NCBI GenBank assembly: GCA_024516155.1
Contig: JAJJXM010000006.1
Span: 744,001 to 808,000 of the forward strand
DNA length: 64,000 nucleotides
Reading direction: 5' to 3'
From: Pyronema omphalodes
Lineage: Eukaryota; Ascomycota; Pezizomycetes; Pezizales; Pyronemataceae
Shown here: positions 1-12,152 of the stretch, piece after piece
How positions within the stretch are numbered: the first letter of the stretch is position 1
Layout: each line of letters starts with the position of its first letter
Translations under genes and position numbers: made by a program
The notes under the pieces: generated by a model
Told to the model about the DNA's origin: nothing
The model's database searches: none
The model's input: the letters and a program-made list of their open reading frames with translations, nothing else

Positions 1-549
1 GTTTAACAATTGTCTGTGGATGATCAATGGTGGTCTTGGTCTTGGTCTTGACTTGTAGCGATTCCCTGTACGTGGTCTAGACTCTAGATATCAATTATCA
101 CCATTCACCGTTAATTTTGTAAATTGTAAGGTTCAAACATACTAAAACCTCAATTTTATCAACTCCTGACTCCGATACAACCCAATCCATTCAAAAGATA
201 TGACAACATGTGCGTAATTAAACAAAACCATAAGCTCTATTGCATTCCAAAGGCCATGTCTCCTTAATCGAATCAAGATTTCTGGTTTCCAATTTCGCAT
301 TCCACGGAATTACATCAAAAAATAGAATACATCTAACAAAACACGTTTGGTTATAACTTATAAGTACTCCAAAGTTCAACACCCCTCTCTTCCCAAAAAT
401 AAACAAAATCTCCTCTCACCACACCACACCATTCATTAATTAACTTTATAACCAATCCACTTTCACATTTCCAAGACAACTACATCCACAAGACTTTTTT
501 TAGACACTATCGTTAGTCATAAACAACTTTCCCCCGGTCCAATTCCCTA
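1..549. other. gene-free flank
   Basis: A+T-rich sequence downstream of the acidic protein gene. It has only short open frames without recognisable content, and a small TCTTGG-type direct repeat near 31-50. I see no gene here. Confidence 0.5.
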
Positions 550-1920
550 TCAATCGATATCAGTCGCCTTCCTCTTAACCGAACTTCTCCTCTGATTCTG
601 GAGCCGTTGTTCAGGTTCAGACCCAGGTTCAGGCTGTGGTCCGGTCTGTGACTCAGGCTGTGATTCAGGTTCAGGTTCTGGCTGTTGTTCAGGTTCAGGC
701 CCAGGTTCAGGATGTGGTCCGGTCTGTGGTTCAGGCTGTGATTCAGGTTCAGGTTCTGGCTGTTGTTCAGGTTCAGGTTCAGGTTCGGGTTCAGGCTGTG
801 GTTCAGTCTGTGGCTCAGGCTCAGGCTCAGGTTCAAGCTCAGGTTCAGGTTCAGACTCAGGCTCAGGCTCAGACTCAGGCTCAGGCTCAGGTTCAGGCTG
901 TGGTTCAGGCTCAGGTTCAGATTCATACTGTGGTTCAGGTTCATTATTCCCATTCTGCGTTGCATCCTGTGAGTTCTCGGCCTGAATATCCATATCATTA
1001 TTGCCGTTGGTGTGGACAGTGTCAGCCATTCCATTACTCTCACCAGCCTGCAGTGGTGGCGATAATGAACTTAGATTAATCTCATGAACCTGGGGTTCTA
1101 CTGGGACATTATATTCTTGTGGTATTGCAATTATCGCAGTATCTTGTTGCATTACGACTCCATCTTCGTTTTCGTCTATGTCGGAAAAGTTGGTGGAATC
1201 ATAAACAATTTCGTAACCAGGAGGCCACCAGAAATCCTCACTATTGTCTGAAGAAGTTTCTAGTTCTTGTTGTGTAGGCGAGATATAACCTAACCCGTAC
1301 GTGAAGTGTTCTGGGACCCAGACAATTCCTGGTATTGGTGAAGATTGTTGTTGTTCATAGTGCTGCTCCTGCTCGTCGTGGTCGTCGTCATGCTTTTGAT
1401 CCGCCTCCTCCTCATCCTTCTCCTCTGCCACCTCCTCTGCCTCTTCCTCTTCCTCTGCCTCTTCCACTGCCTCTTCCTCTGCCTCTTCCTCTGCCTCTTC
1501 CTCTTCCTCACCCTCTTCCTCTCTCTCTTCCTCTCCCTCTCCCTCTCCCTCACCCTCTTCCTCACCCTCTTCCTCACCCTCTTCCTCACCCTCTCCCTCT
1601 GCCCCCTCCTCTACCTCCTCCTCTTCCTGCATCTCCTCGCCATCATCCTCATCCTCCTGCATTTCTTCACCATCAATATCTTCATCTTCATCCTCATCTT
1701 GATATTGATTTGCGATACCAGATCCAGACCACTGAGAATGACGCCTAGCAGCACAATATTCACAAGGGGTACCATTAACCCCGTTCCCATATCCATTCGG
1801 ACCGTAGTAATCATGAGAGAAATAAAAATGCTGGAGGTATCCCGAAGGGTACACTGTTTCTGCAAATCTAGTCATCCCTCTCATGTGACATCTACAATGG
1901 GTGGGGGTGGGGGATGTCAT
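550..1920 (-). CDS. acidic low-complexity protein, unknown function
   Basis: An uninterrupted frame of 456 codons from the ATG at 1920 to TGA at 550. The frame also runs upstream without an ATG. The N-terminal ~75 residues are of normal composition (Tyr/Gly/His-rich, with a CEYC pair). A Glu/Gly/Asp-rich tract of more than 100 residues follows, then about 130 residues of ordinary sequence. After that comes a long Pro-Glu repeat (PEPEPE, with Gln/Ser/Thr variants), and the protein ends in a basic NLS-like RRSSVKRK stretch. The DNA is a CTCTTC / GGTTCAGG-type repeat, so several other frames are also open here and are probably shadows. This frame is preferred because its non-repetitive segments look protein-like and join both repeats. 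I do not recognise a family. Expression and the exact start are uncertain, and the repeat lengths should vary between strains. Confidence 0.55.
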   Translation of the reverse strand: MTSPTPTHCRCHMRGMTRFAETVYPSGYLQHFYFSHDYYGPNGYGNGVNGTPCEYCAARRHSQWSGSGIANQYQDEDEDEDIDGEEMQEDEDDGEEMQEEEEVEEGAEGEGEEEGEEEGEEEGEGEGEGEEEREEEGEEEEEAEEEAEEEAVEEAEEEEEAEEVAEEKDEEEADQKHDDDHDEQEQHYEQQQSSPIPGIVWVPEHFTYGLGYISPTQQELETSSDNSEDFWWPPGYEIVYDSTNFSDIDENEDGVVMQQDTAIIAIPQEYNVPVEPQVHEINLSSLSPPLQAGESNGMADTVHTNGNNDMDIQAENSQDATQNGNNEPEPQYESEPEPEPQPEPEPEPESEPEPESEPEPELEPEPEPEPQTEPQPEPEPEPEPEQQPEPEPESQPEPQTGPHPEPGPEPEQQPEPEPESQPESQTGPQPEPGSEPEQRLQNQRRSSVKRKATDID

Positions 1921-3427
1921 GGCTTGAGCAGGTAAGGTCTCAGGTCGAGGGTCCAAGAGTTACTGAGCTAGAGATACTGTTTTGAGGGGCTGAGGGATCC
2001 GGGTTGTGAAGTTGTGAAGTCGTGAAGTCGTGAAGTTGTGTATATATGCTGCCAACTGATGATCGTATCCACGTATCCAGTACACGGGGACGGCCAGTTT
2101 TGGGGTTTTGGAATTGAGCGGCTTCGAATTGCGGGTTCGAATCACAGCTTCGAATGGTATATCAAATAATTTGTGGATGCCGAAGGAAAGCTCCAGAAGA
2201 TAGACGGTAGATGGTGAAACGAAGATTCTAGTTGAATTTGTTAAATTTGCTCCAGGTCTGGGTCGAGATAAGATGGAGAAGAGCGAAAGTGATGGAGGAT
2301 GGAGAAAGGCAAACGTGAAATTGAAGGTGGAAGTAAAGAAGACCTTACTACCATAGACTACAAGGATTAATTTCATTATGCATAGCGGCTGTACAAAGAC
2401 TGTTGACATGGAGACATGGAGATATGAAAAAAGTGGAAATGGAAATGGAGACTACTTGTACCTACATGCCAACCACCTTCCAAGTATGTATTGTCGAGTA
2501 TGTATCTTGTACGGGTCAGAAAGACTGTGCTCACTGCTCGTTTAATTCTTAATTCTTGTTTATTATTCCAATCCAATTATCCTCCCGCCACATCTCTGGA
2601 TCTACTTCAACTTCAACTTTTTTCTAACATACAGATCTAATAACATAACATGACATAGCACACACTCTAGCTCTGGGTACGTTACGTATATAGACATATA
2701 TATACTAGAACTGGATTCTGAAGGTAGATAAGTCATATGTAATATGTACGGTATAACTCCGGATCTCCTATATAACAATTATGAAATGCATTTTGAAGAA
2801 ACAGAGGACGATGGAGAGTGATTTTGAGGACTTGGCTAGGTGATTTTGTAGAATTTATTCTTTTTATTCAGTTCCGATACTATGGTGGTATATATGTACT
2901 TCTTATATGGGAGTCTGTGGAAATGTTGGAGTCTGTGGGAGTCCCTGTGACATGGAAACTTTCTGTGCAGTATTGTATAGGATGATACTTTTAGATAACT
3001 GTAGGCCTGGGGTGGGTGGTGTAAGGTGAAGAGCTATGTTGCCATAGTATATGGTGACCATAATCAACCGAAACAAAAAATTTCAATTTGAGTAAGATAC
3101 TACCAAGTTTAGCATTTGTTACTATAAATTCGAAGTTCAAAATTTCAAGTCCTTATGAACACTAGTAGTATGAAAATGATTTGAAAAAAAGAATTCATTT
3201 CGTTATTCCTTAGTTCCTCGCCTAATCTGCTATGATAAAAGTAAATCAAACCTAAACAATAAAAGCAATATACTCGCAATCGCAAAACCTCATCAGTCAT
3301 CAGTATATCTTACAAATCCTGGTATCCTCCACACTTTAAATCCCATGCTGGCAGCTGCTCACTCGCCACGCCACTCCACGCTCCCACCCTCCCCTAACCC
3401 AACCTATTAGGGTATTCCACTACCTCT
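1921..3427. other. intergenic region
   Basis: About 1.5 kb between two minus-strand genes, probably containing the promoter of the acidic protein gene and the 3' end of the P450 gene. It contains an 8-bp tandem repeat at 2003-2040 and A+T-rich stretches. No supported gene. Confidence 0.5.
2003..2040. repeat. 8-bp tandem repeat (GTTGTGAA)
   Basis: Four full units and one partial unit of GTTGTGAA / GTCGTGAA lie head to tail just upstream of the acidic protein gene. Confidence 0.9.
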
Positions 3428-5045
3428 CTATGCTCTTCTCCTCTTAATTCCAACATTCAGACCCAAAGGCTTCCTCAAGAAACCCTCAACAGTGTCCAAA
3501 GCAGCACCAGGAAGTCCCTGCTTCTCGCCCTCGGCAAACTTCCAGTCCCAACCACTGAACATGGTAGCAACAATCGTGATCATTTCCAACTCGGCGACAT
3601 TCTGACCAACACAAGCTCTAGGACCGACAGAGAAGGGGATGAAGCTCTTCTTCTGAAGCTCAGTCAAGGTGAACCAACGCTCAGGTCTGAAGACACTAGC
3701 ATCGCCCCAAATCTCATCAGAATGGTGGATAGTGTAAGAAGGAACCGAAAGGATAGTTCCACCCTCGAAGAACTCTCCACAGACAGTGTAACCCTTAGGA
3801 GGAACAACACGGGGGAGACCAAGGGAAGAGGTAGAGTGAATACGTAAAGTCTCGTTGATGACTGCACGGAGGTATTTACAATCCTTGATAGCAGCGTAGT
3901 TAGGAACCGACCAATCGCCCTGGAGAGCCTCATCCAATTCCTTCTGCAAGTTTGCAAGAACTCCGGGGGTACGAAGAACCCAGTACATCAAGGAACAAAG
4001 GGTGTTAGAAGTGGTATCAGATCCGGCGATTAACATTGTTAGGGCCTCGGCTTCAGTTTCCTTGCGACCAAGGGGCTTTCCATGCTCGTCACGTCCGTCC
4101 ATAAGCTTCTTCAAAAGATCCTCACGCTCGGTACCAATTCCATGGTCAAGACGGTCAGAAACTCTCGCAATGGCAATTCCGGCAAGGTCCTCAACGGCCT
4201 TGACTCCCTCGGTGAAGAACTTGTCGGGAAGGTACTTGGCGAATTGCTTCACCCAGGGAGCGCATCCAAGAGTTCCGGAGACTTCACCACGACGGTTAAG
4301 GACTTGGATAGCAGGGGCGGTGGTGACTTTTCCAGTAGCGGGGTCTTTGACAAATGCCTGGTCTTTACCGGATTCAAGCATACCGAAGGGAGATCCAAAG
4401 GTAAGGTCGGAAATGATATCGAAGGCCAAGTAGTTGGTCCAGTGAAGAATGTCAAGCTTGTGGTAGGATCCGGGGAGGTCGGGTGAGTCGCTCATCTTGT
4501 TGAATTGCTTGGCCAAAAGCTCAAGGTTGTGGTGGATGTAGGGCTCGAATTGGAGGACGGATTTGGTGGAGAAGACGTGGGAAATGGTCTTGCGCTTACG
4601 AGTGTGCTCTGCACGGTCGCGAGTGTTGAAGAGTCCACGCTGAATGGAAACAAAGGCATCGTAGTAGTCGCTAAATTATTGTTAGTAAGTATATATCTTT
4701 TATTTAAAGTTGGAGGTGGTATAAATGATATTATACTCAGTTATCAAGGAATACTTACGACTTCAAGAATCCAGTTCCGTGACCATAAACAACAGGAATA
4801 GCAGCCGGGTCCGCAATAGAGATATGTTCAGGTTGAATGCGAACAAACTTTCCAAACTTCTTGTGCATATCATGAACGGCAAAGTGACGAACTCCCTTTC
4901 TAGCCTGCCAGAAAAGCCAAAAGTCCGAGAAAGCTGCTGGGAAAGGCGCATTGAATCTTCTGAGTTTCTTTGAGTCGACAATGTATGGTAGGAGGTAGTA
5001 GACGAGTGGCAAAAGCCCGATGAGGATGTAGGTCGTGTACGCCAT
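3428..5045 (-). CDS. cytochrome P450, CYP53 (benzoate 4-monooxygenase) type
   Basis: Two exons, 5045-4759 and 4670-3428, encode 509 residues. The 88-nt intron has a GTAAGT donor, a TTACTAAC branch point and a TTTAG acceptor, and the junction reads FLKS-DYYDAF. The product starts with a membrane anchor (MAYTTYILIGLLPLVYYLLP), so it should sit in the ER. The I-helix oxygen-binding motif AGSDTTS is at about 311-317, the K-helix ETLR at 369-372, the FRPERW region at 424-429 and the haem loop FSVGPRACVG at 442-451, with Cys449 as haem ligand. The overall sequence resembles CYP53 enzymes, which para-hydroxylate benzoate with NADPH-P450 reductase and feed the beta-ketoadipate pathway. Substrate assignment is by family resemblance only. 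No other catabolic gene lies nearby, so it appears to be a stand-alone gene. Confidence 0.96.
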
Positions 5046-6440
5046 CTTGAAAACCTCTGTTTCAAGATAGACGGTGCTGAGTTGTTGGAGTACTACTACT
5101 GACTTCAGAATTGAAAAGTTATTTTGCAATGTCGCAACTCGATTGTTATATCCTCTCCGGCCACCCACACCGTTGCCCTGCAATACGTGCCCTAGCTGCG
5201 CTACTAATCCTTACTTGATCTCGATGTCCCAGGCTGTACTACCTCGGGAGTAAGCGGCCGGAGTGGTTTGTGGGGGATGGGCTGGAGAATCAAGGGAAGG
5301 TGCAGTTGGGCGGGAAAATACAGGGGGATAATTGTATACACATCAGGGCGTAGTGTCGGAATCACGGACGGTGAGAGGGGGAGGATGTATGTAGGGGCTT
5401 GAGGAAAGTGTAGAATAGCGTCAAAGTCACGGGAATTAATGAGACGGTGCATGATCTGAGTGAGAGAAGTGAAGCCCAGCTCGGGTCCATCGAGGCATGG
5501 ACGCAGCGAAGAGGAGGAGCAGAAAGAGATGCTTTTCTTCACCAATCACATCTTTCGATTTTGCTTCGCTCTGCTTTTGCTTCGCTTTCTTTTTCATCTT
5601 TCTTAGCTCTCCCACACGGAGAAAACCGAGATGGTTAGTCCATACGTCCCGGTCAAATCCCCGCAAAAAAGCCAAGTTGCGCGTATCTACATATGATTCT
5701 ATAGTGCCGTCCGTACCCCCGCCCCGAATCGCAGCCGTCGTAACCGTCAACTAACAAACCTAACAACCACATCACAACCAACCCACCAACCCAAAGATTT
5801 TCTATGTAACAACCATCCATCACAACCATCCCCAAAATTCCTAAAGTGCAAAATCTTGAAACAGCTGCCTCAACTGGCGAACAATGCCAGGCGGCCCGGT
5901 CGGCAAGTATAAAAGTATACATACATAGATACATAGCGGAGAAACAGCGCGGGGCCAACGTTGGGGGGAGCGGGCATATCCATTTCAAATTTCGCCGCGA
6001 AGGATAGTTGACTACAGTGCTACAGCGCCTATATGGTGGTATCCTGAAGCACAGGAGAAATTCTTCAGGTCCACGGTACATCGGCACTGTTAGAGTGGTG
6101 CATAGACGGATGCATATCAAGTTCCATCGAACATGATTTGGGCAAAAACCACGGACATGACACTATGCCTATGTACTTCAGGGCTCGCCAGGCAGGAGTA
6201 AAGCTGCGGGATCTACGGCATGGAAAATAATTAATTCCCACCAATCGCGATAAATCCGGTGGGGCCCCTTGAGGCTTGTCCCCATTGTCCCCTGGCACTG
6301 GTGTTGCTTGGTGCTTGTTGCTTGGATCCTTTTGTTAGACGCTCATCGATCATGCTCATCGTCGAGTCTGCGCGGCTCTTGTCCTTGTCCCGCAGAATCA
6401 GTCCGCCCGCCCCGGCCGAGGTGGATGGAGTTCGCTTGAA

Positions 6441-6485
6441 CCAAGGGCAACCAAGGGCAGCCAAGGGGAACCAAGGGAACCAAGA
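6441..6485. repeat. 10-bp tandem repeat (CCAAGGGCAA)
   Basis: Four imperfect 10-bp units with a CCAAGGG core lie in a row, followed by a partial unit. Confidence 0.85.
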
Positions 6486-6627
6486 AATGTGGGGAAGCGC
6501 CACAACATGCAACTATACCGAATATGGATGTATATATGACGATCAAATGTGATGGCATACATGTGATGTTCATCGCATCAGTACATATCTCGATGAACAC
6601 ACCGGATATGTATATACTGAGGATAAA

Positions 6628-6650
6628 GGGGAGGGGGGGGTGGGGGGTTG
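6628..6650 (+). other. G-rich tract with G-quadruplex potential
   Basis: Runs of four, eight and six G separated by single bases. Such a tract could fold into a quadruplex on the plus strand. It lies far from any supported gene. Confidence 0.55.
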
Positions 6651-7490
6651 GTCGAGGGAGAGGACGAGGGAGAAGTGTGGTTCAAGACCAAGGACAAACA
6701 AGTCAAGTCATGTTTGTAAATATGTAAATTAATGCTGCACTTTCTTATATCATGTCTGGCTTTTTTTTCCTTCACCTTATTATCAACCTCATCTTTCATG
6801 CATCCTCAGGGCATCCGTTAGTAATATACTTCATGCATTCGTCATCCATCAATGCATCTCCTGTCCTATCTATCTTAAATTAACATCCCAATGACTAAAC
6901 AAAAAAAACTTCCCCTTCTTCCTTCCCCTCCATTTCCACACGCCGCATGCAAACATCAATATCAATATCATATCCGAGAACCTAGCCTAACCTGTGGTGG
7001 TAGTGGCGGTGATGCTAATACCGCCACTGGGGTAAACAACAGCCACAGAAGGCTGATGCAAAACATACAGATGCAAAACATACATGTTTACACACGCCCC
7101 GGAAGGTATATGCCTATACCCCACAATATCTACGGAAAAACTTTGAACTCCTATAACTCTAGAGTATATATGTAGAGTAGCCGATCCTGCCCCCTACTTA
7201 TGAGCTTGTGCTCATGAGTCTGGACTTTAAGTCTTGGGATCTCGGGGCCATGGGCTGGGGTTGGGGGTCTCGTGCGCGTCTTGAGGGATTAGGTTAGTGA
7301 ACCTCGAAGGAGATATAGAAGCTCAAGCTCCTTTCCACTAGGTGCCAGGTGCCTGGTGCTAGGTGCTAAAATTCGGCTAAAGGCATAGCGGAAGGGTTCC
7401 GTGTCACATGGACTCACGCGGACTCTTGCTGCCGCAGGTGCATGTGGTGGTATATATACAACCCGTTTTATTTTTTAAAATTTTTTGAAA

Positions 7491-7550
7491 GCTTAAAGCC
7501 TGAAGAATAAAGAATAAAACCTAAAGTCTAAAGTTTAAAGTCTAAAGAGC
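7491..7550. repeat. degenerate TAAAGTC/TAAAGCC repeats
   Basis: A run of near-identical 7-8 bp words (TAAAGCC, TAAAGTC, TAAAGTT) interspersed with GAATAAA, within A+T-rich DNA. Confidence 0.6.
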
Positions 7551-7710
7551 AGATAATAATAAAGGAGACAGGGAATGGGAGTTAACGAGGTAGGAGAACG
7601 TTAGGGGTTATGAAGCAGGTTTTATTGTTTTTATAATCTGTGGACGTACCATGTATACATTTGTTTGTCTGTTGTTCCGTGGAATGGGATAATGGTAACA
7701 CCGCTTGATG

Positions 7711-7752
7711 GGTGACAGGTGACAGGTGACAGGTGACAGGTGACAGGTTACA
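7711..7752. repeat. 7-bp tandem repeat (GGTGACA)
   Basis: Five exact copies of GGTGACA and one GGTTACA variant lie head to tail. Confidence 0.92.
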
Positions 7753-10689
7753 GTGCATATGGAATCACGGACTCACGATGCTGGTGCCACAAGAACAGTG
7801 TACCACAATGCTATGGTGCTATGGTGCTATAGTACTCTATACAATATTACAATATCATAGACCTAGTTCTTATCAATTAACTAGTTGGATATCCCACAGA
7901 CTTATTGGTATAGTATATAAGTATATAGGATCCCTTAACTCCCCACCCAGCACTATGAAAGCCACATTGCACATCTACACAGCTAGGTAGTTGGATAGAG
8001 ACTCTTCTTTCTGTTGAAGAATGTAGTGGGAGAAGAAGAAAAAGGTGGATATGTACAACGACAAAGTGCTAATTGATAGTAAACGAACAAATGCAATAAG
8101 GGCAGCTACATATAGTCTATGCATGTCATGCATGCTACATCGGCATCCACCTCCAGTACACGGTGAATCAAGCATCTTTCAACACTTTCTTTCTTTCTAT
8201 TTGTCTTTTAGGCCATTCTCAAAACCCCCAATAAAAGCCTCAGATTTCGAACTAAGTTTGAAATGTTAACCAAGTTCCAAGAGCGACGAGTCCAGAGCGT
8301 AAATTTATTTACTAAACACAGCTGGATCCCGTATCATGCATCTCGATTGCGTCTTTAAAGTTTAAATTCCTCTGCGAGATTGTTGTATTATTATATTAAT
8401 ACATAGGTACCCAATAAATTACTTTCTTTGTTTCTTGTAGTTTTGTGGCACGGAAATTTACTTTTTACTTTTCAATTCCACGGACTGCAGCCGCGGGCTT
8501 ATGAAGGAAAGTTAAATACCGGTACTATTCGTGCACCGCTGGGCCTTCGCGGGAATTATATCTTTGGACTGTGCTATATAATGGATAGTGAATTTTGCAG
8601 TCGGTCATATTCCGACCTAGGTACCGGGCTAGGGACGTACACCAGACGATAAAAGACGAGACGAGACTGCCATTAGGCTCGAGAAATCTCGTCTTGTGGG
8701 ATTTCGGTCTCCTAAGTCTCGAGACCTTAAGCAAAAAAAAAAGAAAGAAAAAAAAATTCATAAAACTACAAGTGCAACTACAATTCCGCAGAATATCATC
8801 TATCTCAAAGCTCATGCTCATTCTCATGGAAAACCTCACACTCTCCGGACATAGCGAGTACTTACTTCCTCCGGGCGCCGTTTTTTTTTTTTGAGTCATG
8901 AATTATGTTTCACTAGATCCAAGTAAGTACCTTATGCTCATCCTCACAGTAGTTCAGAATGTTTGAGATTTATGTAAGTTTAATTCTTCATTACGATCAA
9001 TTCCATATGCTCTTGAAGATATAGCGAAACCCTGACCGATATGGATCCCTGTATACTAACCGTCTGGCCAATGTGAATATCATACATATGCTTAGAACAA
9101 AAGCTAAAACCAACCCACTTTCACAGTGCTTTCTACCCGCAGCTATAACTAAGAAAAAGATACATAAACAAATGCTTTTGGCATAATATGTGTGATACCA
9201 AGTCGCCATAATTATAGGCACATAATGCATCACTCGATCCTTTTCCCAAGAAAAAAAGGCTATTTGCTCGGGGACATGATTGAACCCAGAGTCCTGACAT
9301 CGCTCATGGCTCGTTTGATCTTCTGTTTGATCTTCTGGAGACTGGATGGGGCCGCAGCATGTAGTTCTATCCCGTGCAGTCCGCAGTCTTGGACGGACCG
9401 TAGGGAGCTCCGAGTTCAACAGTTGCCTTGGTATGGTATATGTTATCGGGTGTGCTCTACCTAAGCGAGGGGCATGGGGTATATTGCAAATTTCGTGTTT
9501 TTTCGGGGGCATCCTGCATAATTTCCGAAAAAATTAAAAATAAAGAAAAAACGAAAACACTACCCAGCCGCCGAAGGTAGACGTTGCGAATATTTAGATA
9601 TATTATCATTCTTCCTTGAGCTTACGTTACATCCATCTACTCTTCACTCTCTACTCCCTTCGAACTTCTGGTACCTAGTGCCTTATTAAGAACCCCTAGG
9701 TTCAAGATGCAGTGTTTTGCCTATATGGTGCGCTTTATAATATCAGCTTAGCCAGTCGTGCTTACGAATTAACCATAGGTTAACTGAAGCCTAACATATG
9801 AAGCCGGGAGTATCATGGTAGAGAATATCTCACCTTTGCAAGCTGGACACCCATATTATTGCCAGGAATGTTCGGTCGGATATAAGGTCGGTGTTTGGGG
9901 GTTAGGTTTTTGGAACTTGTTACCCTGGGTTATCTGGGGAGAATGGAGCAGGTGTGATAGCTGTGATGGCTGTAGGAAATGGTTTATGAATCAGAATAAG
10001 TTATAGCTGGGGGATGGTGGAGTGGGGATATTATGTAGTGTCTATCTATAAGGTTTCTTTTATTTTTTAGCAAGCTTGGAGATGAGCGAAGAGAATATAA
10101 AGGATAAGAGGATCGTGGAAGCTAATTAATTGATACATAACATACATAGCATAGCACCTAAACTCCCATATTCATATTCACCATCATGCAAAATATTACA
10201 TACCTGTCCAAGGCGTGAAAACAATGCCACCGGTGTATATCCCAATTCCCCTGGAACCTGCTTTTTCCATTTTCTTTTTAGACCGTCATCTAACATATAC
10301 ATAATCATAACTTCAGCTTTAGCTGACCTCACGGCATAAACCGTGAACTCATCTACCAGTACAACATGATTCACCATCCGGCAATATAATCACTGTAATC
10401 AACGCGGAGGTAAAACTCACTGATGATTAAAGGTCCCACTACCAAACCGACACCACTATAACAAGAGCCTAAAAGCGGGTTGGAAGATTATAGATCTTGA
10501 GAATATCCGCTGTGGGATACATATAGGATATTACCCGCACTTACCCGGTATCTTAACTTCCTCCCCGTTACATCAGGATCCAGCAGAATCTTAATCATTA
10601 TCGTTATCAGTATACGAGGTGTGCCTTGTAATTAGCAGCACCACAGGCCATCATTACTTTTGCGAAAGCCCAGAGAAATGCTAACGGAT

Positions 10690-11545
10690 GAGGAAATAAT
10701 TCCATTATAAGGAAAGGAAAGGAAAGGCAAGGTAAGCAAAGAGAAGAAATGGAGGCTGATTATTTTGTTAATATGTGTATAGATACATATAACCGCAGGT
10801 GATATAAGAAGATAAACTGATAACAGTAATATATATTGTTATGGAGTTAACGGCGGAATTTTCTAGTTTTTGGTTATATGTGTACTGAAGATATTTCATC
10901 ACCATTTGTTTTGAAAATATAGCTATAGTTTTGTGTCTACATTCAAAAAACAACGCCCGATAAACCCGAGGACTCGGGAGATATCATGTCAGTGTCTTCT
11001 TCAAATTCTAATCTTCAAAGCGCCGTGGGTTTGTGATGTTTCAGAAGGTACAGATGAACATCGAGGGATTGTCACGGGTGGAAGAATGGTTTAAGTATAA
11101 GGAAATAAAAAGATAAAGGACAAGGAAGGGAAGAAATAGAGGTTGAATATTTTATCGGTATTTACATATGTACATTCAGCCGCCGGTGATAGGAGGAGAT
11201 AAACGGATAATAGTGATATATATCATGGTGGATTTAACCACGGAATTTTCCTAGCTTTTTGCTCATGCTCATGGATATTGAGGATATTTCCATCTTATCT
11301 TAGTTTGCTTTGTTTTGAAAATACATATAGATGTAGATGTAGTAATTAATCAATATTATTTGTATAGTCATAGCCATACCCACATTTCGAATCTCAAAAA
11401 AAGAAAACAAAAGCCCGATAAACCCGGCCGAGGACATTTCCATCGATCATCACAGTTTATTTTGCAAATACATTTGTAGCCAGTTTCATAGCATTTGTAT
11501 CCACGTTCCAATAAAAAAAAAGCCCGATACCCCCGACCCCGACCT
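10690..11545. repeat. three-copy diverged tandem repeat
   Basis: Two long units are clearly related: about 10700-10975 and about 11099-11435. Both start with an AAGGAAA-rich purine tract and pass through AGAAAT-GAGG, GATATA/GATAGGAGGAGATAAA, GGAATTTTC and TTTGTTTTGAAAATA. Both end in an A-rich run followed by GCCCGATAAACCCG and a GAGGAC word. A third, partial unit (about 11436-11545) keeps TTTTGCAAATACAT, the A-run and GCCCGATACCCCCGACCCCGAC. The units differ by many substitutions and small indels. No coding frame runs through them. This could be a diverged short interspersed or foldback element, or an old local duplication. Confidence 0.75.
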
Positions 11546-11997
11546 CACCGCACTTCGCTCAGCTCCAAGCCCATTACATAGTAAATCCAAAGTTCCTCCA
11601 AGCCTTCAAGCTTCCAAAGTTCAAGCTTTCCGGGCAAATGAACCACGACACCGGACCTCCGTTTAACGTAACCCCGGTAGCGCAAGTACCTAGATCATTA
11701 ACAGTATAGCGGCATGATCCCATACCAAACAAAGCCAAAGTCAGTTAGTTAGTTTATCATCGGTACTTTCGGCTTCAAGCTTCATGTATGGTAAGCCGGT
11801 GACTCGGTGACTATACATACCGTCTACATACGCAATAGACGGCATTTCGGATTTAAGCTTTATCCAGGTACTGATATACTAGATGATGTCACGACCACAG
11901 CTTCAATAGATATATACATATGCAATCTTAAATCCATTAAAGCCACCGTAATACGTATACCGAAAAGCCAGCTTCTGGTGCCTTTACTTCCGATGGT

Positions 11998-12043
11998 GGG
12001 AGGTAGTGGGAGGTGGGGGTGGGGGTGGGGCTGTATATAAAAA
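11998..12043 (+). promoter_or_regulatory. promoter of the aldo/keto reductase gene: G-rich tract plus TATA-like box
   Basis: A GGG/GGGGG tract at 11998-12030 (five G-runs of three or more) is followed immediately by TATATAAAAA at 12034-12043, about 110 bp before the ATG at 12153. The TATA-like box is well placed for a fungal promoter. The G tract has G-quadruplex potential on the coding strand. Confidence 0.5.
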
Positions 12044-12152
12044 CATTCATTTCCTGCTTCCTGCTCAGGAATTTCAATCTTCTCTTCTCTTCTGGTCATC
12101 ATCATCTGCTGCTGCCATACTCTATCGACGGTTACGAGATTGGATTGAAATT

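Larger units (their letters stand above)
5046..12152. other. 7-kb gene-free region
   Basis: No frame here has a recognisable domain or joins convincingly by splicing. The longest (8997-9512, minus, 171 codons) has two hydrophobic stretches but no family likeness. The region contains a 10-bp repeat (6441-6485), a G-rich tract (6628-6650), TAAAGTC-like repeats (7491-7550), a 7-bp repeat (7711-7752), a three-copy diverged repeat (10690-11545) and the promoter of the aldo/keto reductase gene at its right end. Confidence 0.55.

Noticed and set aside
8997..9512. 171-codon minus-strand frame with two hydrophobic stretches
   Set aside because: ATG start is present, but there is no family likeness, no neighbouring splice partners and mixed composition; likely chance.
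11833..11857. Word GGCATTTCGGATTT shared with about 54760
   Set aside because: A single 14-nt match between distant sites in 64 kb is expected by chance.
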